Shown piece by piece: positions 29,248 to 37,554 of a stretch of DNA of 64,000 nt; the stretch's first letter is position 1, and each line of letters begins with the position of its first letter. The translations under genes were made by a program, and so were the position numbers. This stretch comes from Gracilaria gracilis. Its lineage: Eukaryota; Rhodophyta; Florideophyceae; Gracilariales; Gracilariaceae. The DNA lies in NCBI GenBank assembly GCA_030374805.1, contig JARGSG010000025.1:496001-560000 (forward strand). Direction: 5' to 3'. Under the pieces are notes generated by a model. It made no database searches. It was not told where the DNA came from and was given only the letters and a program-made list of their open reading frames with translations.

Positions 29248-30356
29248 TTGTCTCGCGAACAAGGCTCATAGTTCAGGCACAAATGTCTGCTTCTGAAAGT
29301 GAAAAAGGTTTCCGGACCAGGAGTGGTGAAACCTACGAAGTTTGGGACATGCAGGGATGTTTGCTGGACGAACTCTACGTCGAAGGATCTTAGTTCTTTA
29401 TTGCCACCTTACGATGGAGTCGTAGCAACGCGGTTGAACTCTCTAATTCGGGAAGCCCATCGCTGTACTTCTTCAGTATGAGGAACTGCGACTGCCATGA
29501 GAATGATAATTGCTTTCCACGATGAGCATGTTATTCTGTCACCTGACGAGAGAAGTTCGAAGGTTGGATGATGATGATGACTTTTTTTGAGGGTGGGCCT
29601 CGACGAATGTCAAGCCGTTGGAGGCAGCAAGCGTCTTTGGTTGGAGCAAGGATGCATCACCCCTTTGATTCAGAAATTATTACGCTCTTGAGGTCATTCA
29701 TATTGTATTTGAGTGATCGGAACTACAGGATAGATAATACTTAACAACAATATCGCTTTTTAGTTCTAGGAGAAAAACTGCTTCCCCAAGGTTAGCCCCA
29801 AAGATGTACATAATACATGATCTGTAGCTGTTAACTCTTGTCAGAAACCAGTTGCAAAATGGTGATGAAATGGCTTTATTGGAATGTAAAACGGGACCGG
29901 CTCCGTCAGGTCGTTTGTGAGACCGGACGTTTGTGAGACCAGCTAGGTGTCGTGTATACTCATGTACTGTTGCTGCTGTGTACGGTAAGACTGCGTTCCA
30001 GTCGCAGCATATAATGGAGCGGTATTCCAGACTGGTCATCATGATCCCCGTAGCTTCGAGAAGAAGTCTGTCAACCTTGGAACGAATGTCTTTGTGGCCG
30101 CTCCAGCGCCGCCATGGATGTCGAACCCGCAAAGGACCAGCTCTACATTATCCGTACTGCACAGGGCGTGGACAGTGACGTCTATGCCGATAGGCTGTGG
30201 TTGCAAAAAGCTCCGAACACTGCTGTTGGATACCTTTCCATCTGACTATCATATAGGCTATGATACATGGATACTCGATTCGAATCGAAGAAACACATTT
30301 CCAATTTCGTAGTAGCTACAGGCCCTAAAAAAGCAAAGCTTGTATTTGAAAAGGTC
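29248..30356. other. Intergenic, no gene seen
   Basis: About 1.1 kb before the tRNA gene. There are short frames at 29283-29393 (36 codons) and 30114-30245 (43 codons) that look codon-like but match nothing I know. They could be isolated exons or relics. Confidence 0.4.
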
Positions 30357-30360
30357 AAAA
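30357..30360 (-). terminator. Pol III terminator of tRNA-Glu
   Basis: TTTT on the minus strand, two bases after the discriminator base of the tRNA gene. Confidence 0.75.
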
Positions 30361-30361
30361 G

Positions 30362-30433
30362 TTCCTCCACGGGGAATTGAACCCCGGCCTCCTGAGTGAG
30401 AGTCAGAAATCCTAACCACTAGACCATAGAGGA
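30362..30433 (-). tRNA. tRNA-Glu(CTC)
   Basis: The 72-nt cloverleaf reads 5' TCCTCTA...TGGAGGA plus discriminator A. The acceptor stem pairs fully with one G-T; the D arm contains TGGTCTAGTGGTTAGGAT, the glutamate pattern. The anticodon stem TCTGA/TCAGG encloses loop CTCTCAC, and the T arm CCGGGGTTCAATTCCCCG includes the canonical TTC loop and serves as the B box. The anticodon CTC is at 30400-30398. There is no intron. CCA is not encoded, as normal for a nuclear gene. Confidence 0.97.
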
Positions 30434-30683
30434 CACGTTCAGATATAAAATTCGATGTTTTTAAAAGTATTTATATTAAACAAAAAGGAACGTTTATATT
30501 TTGCCGTTGGGATCATCCGCCCTCTTGTTTTCCATATTCTCACCTTCTTCCGCTTTCTATACGACAGGACATCCTGAGGAAAACAAGCTCACACAGTTCT
30601 GGATTATTCAACTATAGTCCGAATTGAAAGGGAATCCCAACTACACAAGTACTGTCGCAGTATTTATCCTGTTATAATCAGCC

Positions 30684-31125
30684 ATGGCACCAAGGTCCAA
30701 GAAGATTATGACCCAGCCCATAGTACGTTCTTGAACACTGATGAAAGTCTTGTGGATTGGAACTAACCAGAATGAACTACTCATCTTTGTGCTTTTCGCT
30801 CAATCGAGTAGAACCTAATCTTTAGGTTTTTGCAGAACAGGACGCGAGTGGAGATTTGGCTCTACGACAACACAGATATTCGAATACAAGGTTGCATCAT
30901 TGTAAGTTTCTGGGAATTTCTATCGGAATATGGCCCATGCTTGCCTTACTGACAAACAAAATACTACATATCTTTCTCGTTCTCCGACAGGGTTTTGATG
31001 AGTACATGAACTTAGTCCTCGATGATGCCGTCGAGATACACCAGAAGCGAGATTCAAGGCAGAAACTGGGACGGATTTTATTGAAAGGTGACACCATAAC
31101 TATGATGACTGCGGCCACGAGATGA
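30684..31125 (+). CDS. SNRPE: Small nuclear ribonucleoprotein E (SmE), three exons
   Basis: Core Sm-ring subunit of spliceosomal U snRNPs. Exon 1 is 30684-30722 (13 codons, ends TQPI). Exon 2 is 30812-30901 (30 codons, [19 protein letters not shown] then IRIQGCII). Exon 3 is 30991-31125 ([31 protein letters not shown], stop). The introns are GTACGT...AG (30723-30811) and GTAAGT...CAG (30902-30990), each 89 bp and phase 0. The 87-residue product follows human SmE (92 residues) almost throughout, with both Sm motifs. The gene is invisible to a simple open-frame search. It is convergent with the PTGES2-like gene (68 bp between stops). Confidence 0.95.
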
Positions 31126-31193
31126 AGGCAGTAGTTGGTGTGGCTAGAAACATGAGACTCGTTTTCACCAGTTTCTGGACGAACGAAGCTGGG

Positions 31194-32141
31194 TTATTGA
31201 CGATCTGTAACACATGGTTCCCCAACCGCTTGAGATGTGCGGTCAAACCAATCAGCTAACGCCGGGTTCTTTTCACGAACTTCTGAGAATGTGTTGAAGG
31301 TACGAATAGCCTTGAGCACGCCAAAAATGGACAAGTCCGCCACACCCGGCTCTGGCCCGGCGAGGAAGGGCGTCCCGGCTTTTGTAATTGCGTCAGTCCA
31401 GTCGCGTAAAGCATTATGTATTGCTTCTCGTTCATCCTCAATATCGTACTTCTTCTTGATCTTCCGTCCAACAAAGTACATAGCGGCAGCTCCCGTGTAG
31501 CGGATAGTTGAACGTTGCCATGCAGAAAATTTGGAGTTGTCTGCAATGTATTCAAAAGTTTGTAATGACTCGGTCGGTGTGCGATAGATATTCGGAGCAA
31601 TCAGATGTATAAAGTAATCGTCGAGCCATTTGAGCCACTTCTTTTCATCTGGTGACACAGGTGTCTCTCTTCCCTTCGTGAGTTGGTGAACGCAGTCTAT
31701 AACTTTGTCAGATCCATTAATTTGCTCCCCGTTTACAATTGCGATCGGTACCTTACGGTAATCTTCAGGAAAGCCCTTCAATTCAGTTTTTCTCAGCGGA
31801 TCTACCTCAACCACTCTGTACGGAATGTTATGATAGTCAAGATAAGCGCGTACTTTGTTGCAGAACGGACAAACCTCGTATTGGTATAATGTAATGTCTG
31901 GGAGGGTCGATTGAGCTTTCGCAGCTGCTATAGTTGAAAATTCAGCGAATACCTGGGGAGTGCTTGCAAGAACAAACACTGTAGCAGCTGACGAAGCACA
32001 GGCAAAGAGACGCGTTGTAGACGATTTGATCCCCTTTTGTGATAATGGTATGCTAGTTATAGTGCGACAAAGGATCTGGGTGTTTCTTGTAGACAATAAT
32101 CGCCGACTTAAAGATCCAGCTGAGCGAAGAGTGAGAGCCAT
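31194..32141 (-). CDS. PTGES2: PTGES2-like thioredoxin-fold/GST protein
   Basis: A 315-residue protein of the membrane-associated prostaglandin E synthase 2 family. Residues 1-45 form a basic, Ser/Arg-rich presequence, and a hydrophobic stretch follows at about 48-66. The glutaredoxin-like domain starts about 82 (ITLYQYEVCPFC; the CPFC pair is Cys91/Cys94) and continues through KVPIAIVNG and GSDKVID, the glutathione-binding Ser-Asp loop. A GST-like all-alpha C-terminal domain (about 165-300) ends with GPEPGVADLSIFGVL. Organelle or membrane location is inferred. In plants and algae the natural substrate is not established, so prostaglandin synthesis should not be assumed. Confidence 0.9.
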   Translation of the reverse strand: MALTLRSAGSLSRRLLSTRNTQILCRTITSIPLSQKGIKSSTTRLFACASSAATVFVLASTPQVFAEFSTIAAAKAQSTLPDITLYQYEVCPFCNKVRAYLDYHNIPYRVVEVDPLRKTELKGFPEDYRKVPIAIVNGEQINGSDKVIDCVHQLTKGRETPVSPDEKKWLKWLDDYFIHLIAPNIYRTPTESLQTFEYIADNSKFSAWQRSTIRYTGAAAMYFVGRKIKKKYDIEDEREAIHNALRDWTDAITKAGTPFLAGPEPGVADLSIFGVLKAIRTFNTFSEVREKNPALADWFDRTSQAVGEPCVTDRQ

Positions 32142-32686
32142 GCCAACTTCTCGAGATCAGGCTGCTATTGAACTCTAAATGCCCCGGACTGACGCAAACG
32201 ACCAAGCTCAATGACACTGTAGTTCTTCCTCGGGATTATGGCCTGGAGTAGTTGCAAATTCGACTGACTGGGGTTTACCTTCTGTTCTATAGTGTTCTGG
32301 GAATTGGTGGGTACGATTCAAGAGCGGATCATCACTGAGTTGTTCTTATGAGCAACGATGAACCGTTCATGCATGATGCAAAAGTTATCTTAAACTGAAC
32401 GAATCCGTCTGAAATTGGCTGTGTACAAAGATCAAAAATTGCCGACATTTGCATCTGGGAGAGCAACTTTGAGGTCTCACTACCTCAAGAAATATCGGTT
32501 CCCGGTAGCGTATGTAATTGCTTCGCCCTCCCGGGTCATCGGCATACCCGTGGTGATTAGAACAGTTTCTATCACAGACATGAATCACGCGACGTAAGCT
32601 GTTCCGGAGAGAGCACTGTCAGGTTTCCAAGACTTCTGAGTAGAAGTGAATACTTTCTGTTTCTTTTGTCCTGTTCTGCGTCAACT
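32142..32686. promoter_or_regulatory. Divergent promoter region, PTGES2-like / QueE-like
   Basis: 545 bp between two head-to-head ATGs. Short frames here have no recognisable content. Confidence 0.45.
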
Positions 32687-33669
32687 ATGAGTTTCTTTCA
32701 ACGCTCTAAAGCAACGAGCTTCCGCACTATAATTCGATACATTTGTGACAATGCGAAGAGAAATTCATCCAAACAGACCAAGGAGAGATCGATCACACCA
32801 TCGTTCTTGGTATCAGAAATATTCCGGTCCGTGCAAGGTGAAGGTCCCAACTCCGGAAAGCCTTCTGTTTTCCTCCGTCTCGGTGTATGCAATCTCAGCT
32901 GCATCTGGTGTGACACTCCTTATACCTGGTTGTACTCTGATTCTAAGCTTGCCGAAATAGAAAGGAGGGCAAGTGAAGTAGGAGCCATCTCGCCATTAAA
33001 CAAGGTTTACTCGAAGCGTGACGAACTGCGAAAACTATCTGTGTCTGATACCATTGGCGAAGTTAATAAATTAGCTCGTGATGGGGCGAAGAATCTGGTT
33101 ATTACCGGAGGTGAGCCATTATTACACAAGGAACCCCTTTTGCATTTGCTACCGTGCTTTATTCAACAAGGTTTTGATATTGAGTTTGAAACAAATGGAA
33201 CAATAAGCCCGAATGGACTTCCTCACACAGTGCACTTGAATGTTAGTCCTAAGCTATCGAACTCCTTGATGCGAAAAGAACAGAGATTGAACTTCAAAGT
33301 GCTTCAGGAATGTATGCAATTTCCGTCTTCTGTTCTCAAGTTTGTCGTGCATGGAGCGGCAGACCTACAGGAGGTTCAATACATCATCAAGGAGCTTGGC
33401 ACGGACCCAAGCCGTGTATATCTCATGCCACAAGGAACGGTATGTATCATTCCATCTGTTTTTGGTAGCAAAGTTACTTTCCTCATGTCCCTAACCACTC
33501 AACGCTTCTTTACGCTCTCACTCCCATTCATTTCACCATATACACGACACAGGATTCAGACACGATTCGAAAACGAGGGAGATGGCTCGTTGACGCTTGC
33601 TTAGAATACGGATTTCGGTACACTCATCGGATACATGTTGAACTTTGGGGAGATAAGAGAGGTGTGTGA
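32687..33669 (+). CDS. queE: QueE-like radical SAM protein (7-carboxy-7-deazaguanine synthase family), one intron
   Basis: The family contracts 6-carboxytetrahydropterin to 7-carboxy-7-deazaguanine, the ring-forming step of queuosine synthesis. Exon 1 is 32687-33439, the intron 33440-33552 (GTATGT...CAG, 113 bp, phase 0) and exon 2 33553-33669, giving 289 residues. After a basic N-terminus without acids (about 1-38, transit-peptide-like) come SEIFRSVQGEG, the cluster motif CNLSCIWCDTPYTW with the QueE CxxxCxxC spacing, the SAM-binding LVITGGEPL, LNVSPK, and YLMPQGT at the splice. Exon 2 supplies YGFRYTHRIHVELWGDKRGV, the conserved QueE ending. The ATG at 32687 follows an in-frame TTG at 32666. 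It converges on the WD40 gene with 5 bp between stops. Eukaryotes normally salvage queuine, which makes this gene notable. Confidence 0.85.
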
Positions 33670-33674
33670 TACGA

Positions 33675-34586
33675 TCACAAAGCGACGTTAAGTTCAGCGA
33701 CACTCTTATCCCATGAGCCGCTGAATAGCCGCCCTTCTGCTTGCGAGTCCCATGCAACACTTCTTACATAATCGGAATGGTGAAAGCTCTTTCCAAGCAC
33801 GTTGCCGTTCGAAACATCTAACAGAGTGACGGCGGGACAATTTGAGGCTACTGCTACAACCTTTTGATTGTGAGGTGATGCACGCAAGCAGTGGGAGACT
33901 CCCGTGTAACCCCCTTCTCGCCATAAAACTTTTGTCTCTGCTCTAAGATCAAATGCCATCACTTCCATCATTTCTGTAGACATGACGAGGACAGAGCCCG
34001 CGGCGGCAAAGACAGCAGAGTAAACATGCAGTCCCGTCGGTATTGTTACAGCCGCTTGCCAGTGGTTTTGCCTCTCATCCCAAACACATGCCATTCCATC
34101 AGAGCTAGCAGTAAGCAGGTTGTCCCCGGCAGTATTCCAATCGACTGAATTGACAGAATCGATGTGACCTTCAAAGCGCATCGGTTCGTTGGAGGGTTCA
34201 TTAAGGTTCCAACATAGCACAGCTCTATCGCGGCCACCAGACGCAACAAGTTTCTTGGAAGAACTGACTGCAACGCTATTAACGCTCGAATTATGCCCGC
34301 CTGGAAGGGGTAGCACGCCACCGCTGTGGACGACTCTGACGGACCCATCGTCAGCGCCGGCAATGAACTGCCCTTCATCGAGACAGCAAAGATCGGCAAT
34401 GCCGGTTTCAACTTCTATCTCGGCTTCTATTTGACCAGCCCCCATCAAACCGTGTACACGCCCATCCCATACAGAACCCGTGAGCATGGACGTGGCGGCA
34501 ACTGCGTTTCCACCGCCCGCTGATACCACGGCATCGACGTAGCGGGACAACTGCCATCGCTTCTTGACCGTTATCTGTGAGGTCAT
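33675..34586 (-). CDS. WD40 protein, MEP50/WDR77-like
   Basis: A 303-residue beta-propeller with six to seven WD-type repeats. The clearest are SVNSVAVSSSKKLVASGGRDRAVLCWNL, then SVNSVDWNTAGDNLLTASSDGMACVWD, and a last blade VRSVAWDSQAEGRLFSGSWDKSVAEL. The early GIADLCCLDEGQFIAGADDGSVRV block and the last blade resemble WDR77/MEP50, the partner of the arginine methyltransferase PRMT5. WD40 proteins are easily confused, so other propellers remain possible. The ATG is 34586; a GTG eight codons upstream is not needed. Confidence 0.55.
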   Translation of the reverse strand: MTSQITVKKRWQLSRYVDAVVSAGGGNAVAATSMLTGSVWDGRVHGLMGAGQIEAEIEVETGIADLCCLDEGQFIAGADDGSVRVVHSGGVLPLPGGHNSSVNSVAVSSSKKLVASGGRDRAVLCWNLNEPSNEPMRFEGHIDSVNSVDWNTAGDNLLTASSDGMACVWDERQNHWQAAVTIPTGLHVYSAVFAAAGSVLVMSTEMMEVMAFDLRAETKVLWREGGYTGVSHCLRASPHNQKVVAVASNCPAVTLLDVSNGNVLGKSFHHSDYVRSVAWDSQAEGRLFSGSWDKSVAELNVAL

Positions 34587-35379
34587 GGTGTTGTAGAGGG
34601 GTGCAGCCACTGCTCAAAGCAAGAACTGTCGAAGAGAAAGAAGGTGACTCGCTGGTTTTGAGCTGGGAGCAAGTCACCTTTGCCGTTCGTTGGGAGCAAG
34701 CAAGGGGGGTTGCACTCAGAAGGATCACAGAGGAGCGGACATGCTTCCTGTCGGTCAAATCTTCGAAAATTAACGAATTTATGGGCCACCACGTTTACCA
34801 TTGTACTCCCACGGGCAAACGACTTGAGGATGAAGGTTGTACGGAGTAAAGCATTAACAGTCACCGCAAATGCAACCATGTGCTCAATTATTGATGACTG
34901 TGTTGGGGGAATGGACCTCCTCAGCGTCGATGCGATTCTCGGACGAACGTGATGTCACCACAGCCAGCAAGCCAAGCACTATATCTATGACAACTTTGAT
35001 CCCGTAGTTTGCATCTAGTATTCCGAAACACAATGGCTGGGAGCGTCTGCAGGGCGCACATACCCGGCGCCAATGGAGCCTGGAACAAACCTGGAAGCGA
35101 CAGTCCTCTATCCCTCATTTTCTTACCAATCCGGTATATTTACACCTCTAGTTTCTGCCCAAGCTTCTAACTTCCACCCTCAATAATCCTTGGCCGCAAC
35201 TAGCTAGAGCCTTGCAAAACAAAATTGGAAGCTAAACCAGCAGTCGATCCCTGAGTCGAAACACGTATGAGAAGATCTGCTGCAGGTGGTTCTGATTGCC
35301 CGTCGTCAGTACAAAGCAACAAATGGAGATAACGTTTCATCACCACGACCTTGAGCCTCATTTCTTTCGTTGCACTAAA
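34587..35379. other. Intergenic, no gene seen
   Basis: About 790 bp: upstream region of the WD40 gene and 3' region of TGD3. Short frames on both strands have no recognisable sequence. Confidence 0.45.
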
Positions 35380-36365
35380 CTAATCATCACTGTTCAACGG
35401 GCCCTTTAGCGAGGCAGTCATGAATTGAATCACGAACGGATTGTCTGTGGTGTCCAGCTCTTCCACTCTTCCATCCCAAGCAACCTTTCCTTCATGCATC
35501 AAAATTACCCTGTCTGCAGTCCTGCGAATCGTGCTGAATTGATGAGTGACGACAACGCAAGTCGGACACACATCCTGCACGCTTCGAATGATGTTTTCTA
35601 TTCGCGTTGATGCTGTCGGGTCTAGTCCAGCAGTCGGTTCGTCGTATAAAAGAACATCTGGAGCAGAATTCGAATCCTCTGGATCATATATGATAGCTCT
35701 TGCAACCGAAACCCGTTTTCGCATGCCCCCAGACAGCTGCTCTGGGTACTTCTCGATTGCGTCTTCCAGGTCCACACGTCGTAAAAATTGCTTTACCAAC
35801 TCGTAAATACGTTCTTCTGGCAATTTGCCTTGTTGCAGTAGTCGAAAAGCTACGTTCTCATAAACATTCAACGAGTCAAACAGTGCTGCACTTTGGAAAA
35901 CCATTGATATACGTAAGTTCCCTCTCTCTCGTGCTAACGTGCGCTTCCGCCTCCATCCTCGCAGAATCACCTCACCCGAATCCGGTAGTTCCAATCCTGA
36001 TATTACTCGCAATGTGGTCGATTTTCTGCAGGTATGAAATGTCAGAAGCATGTTCTTCCTTACCAATTGTCGCAATCGCCAATGCTTCGTTCCACTTACC
36101 CTGTGCCGCTAGTGCCAATTATGGCAGTAGATTCTCCACGGTTAATTGTAATATTGAGGTCGTTGAGCACGCGCTTTCGGTTGTATGCGAGGGAAACGTT
36201 TCTTAGCTCAATCTCGGCTAGTTCTGGCTGTTGCTGGCGAAGGGATTCCTTCCGCTGCGTATGAGGACGTTCGATGGAGCGCGTGCACTTCGCATTCTGC
36301 CAGACGCTTGCTCTGGATGGAAAAGCTAGGCACCAGGCCAGGAGGGTGTGGTTTTTCAAAGCCAT
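35380..36365 (-). CDS. TGD3: TGD3/MlaF-type ABC ATPase for plastid lipid import, one intron
   Basis: ATPase of the TGD1-2-3 complex that moves lipid from the ER to the plastid inner envelope (bacterial MlaFEDB homologue). Exon 1 is 36365-36100 and exon 2 36025-35380. The 74-bp intron (GTAAGT...CAG) splits the Walker A: exon 1 ends IIGTSGTG and exon 2 starts KSTTLRVISGL. The 303-residue product has a basic N-terminal extension of about 45 residues (plastid transit candidate), a Q-loop region VFQSAALFDSLNVYENV characteristic of this subfamily, signature LSGGMRKRVSVARA, Walker B DVLLYDEPTAGLDP and switch VVTHQ. No partner permease or substrate-binding gene is near. Confidence 0.9.
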
Positions 36366-36538
36366 GCAGCTTTACGATCCGGCTAGGGCCCCTAACGTTG
36401 GTTTATCCATGTCTCTGCAGCTTAAGGCTGGGGAACCACATAAAGAGTGTAGTGTAGAGTTAGTTCCTCCAGAAAGAAGCTATGAGGTGAATTGGCATTC
36501 TCAGGACCGCTGCCACTCGTATCTATGGCATGGTTGTG

Positions 36539-36575
36539 GGAGACCAACCCCCTGGGTTTCAGGGGGTTGGTCTCC
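36539..36575. repeat. Perfect 16-bp inverted repeat with 5-nt loop
   Basis: GGAGACCAACCCCCTG, loop GGTTT, then the exact complement. No T run follows, and it lies in neither flanking gene's coding sequence. Confidence 0.9.
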
Positions 36576-36661
36576 AGATTGCAAAATGGGAGGCTGCAGA
36601 TATTTACGATTTTGCAGGAAATTCATTGCGATCCAGTCCCTATAAATTTTGTTTTATATAC

Positions 36662-36690
36662 CCGTCTTGTCCGAACTTCGGACAAGACGG
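36662..36690. repeat. Perfect 14-bp inverted repeat with 1-nt spacer
   Basis: CCGTCTTGTCCGAA, C, then the exact complement. Three further TTCGGA/TCCGAA copies follow within 30 bp (36696-36701, 36703-36708, 36715-36720). Confidence 0.9.
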
Positions 36691-37554
36691 ATAGGTTCGG
36701 ACTCCGAAGAGATATTCGGACTTGCATGGGCAAGCTTGAAAACAATTCTTCCTCTTCACGCCAGTAGATACCAGAGGCAGCAACGCACCACGGCCTCTCC
36801 GATTAAGATCGCCAAGCACAAGATAAATAAAAGTCTCTCTCACCTCTTCTTCTTCTTCAATGTGCTTTTGAGTTCCAGTTCCGAAGCTAATGGAGAACTA
36901 TTGTACTTACAGTACAGTAACAGTTATCCAAGTAGTATCTCTCCATCCAGGAAGGCCAAAAAGAAGAAGAAGAAAGGCCTTTGTCATACCGTTTCTATGG
37001 TAAATTTTTGTCCTCTTCCTTGGTACTAATATGTTGTGGACTTCGCGGCATGATTTGTTTGTTAGGTGACATTGTAATAGAACATCGTCATCATCATCAT
37101 TATGTTCCACAGCTTTCTTGTCGAGATAGGACCTCACACGTACAGCGTGCAAAGTGCGAGAATAAATAATTCTTAATCTTTACAAATCAAGTGCAAGAAG
37201 ATTGCTTGAGGTAAAGGGTTACCGTTGGTAATCCCACCTGGAAAGAGACACTCGTCTCACAATTCGTCTCCAGACATGACAGTTCACAGCATACACCGGT
37301 ATGCAACTCAGAATCTAGTCAGAATTTTAACACGACCGGGGAAATGTACATGTTCGACAATACATTGTATTTGAGCTCACCCAGATCAGACAGTGAAGTA
37401 CTTTAAGGTTATCCAAAAGAGAATAGGCTGATACTACTTCTAATAACGTTGCCGCGAGTAAAGAATATTAATCGAGGGCAGATTGTTCACCTACTTGGCG
37501 CAAGATCAGTATCTGGAGGCGAGAAGTGTTCTTCCTCTTCCAAGCCGCAACTGC

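Larger units (their letters stand above)
36366..37554. other. Gene-free stretch with two perfect foldbacks
   Basis: About 1.2 kb between the TGD3 start and the MPS1 stop. A + strand frame (to 36645) runs antisense from the TGD3 first exon but matches nothing. The notable content is two perfect hairpins (separate entries) and a poly-A/G stretch near 36957-36975. Confidence 0.5.

Noticed and set aside
29698-30132. 144-codon minus-strand frame
   Set aside because: No family pattern and unusual composition; probably a chance frame.
30114-30245. 43-codon frame resembling the start of a histidine phosphatase (YIIRTAQGVDSD)
   Set aside because: The RHG catalytic motif is absent and no second exon was found; too weak to annotate.
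30770-30811. Microexon NELLIF in SmE
   Set aside because: Acceptor use at 30810-30811 gives the expected NLIFRFLQ directly, in frame and at the right length.
36274-36645. 123-codon plus-strand frame antisense to TGD3 exon 1
   Set aside because: Its first part is the complement of the TGD3 coding exon and the end is made of the foldback repeat.
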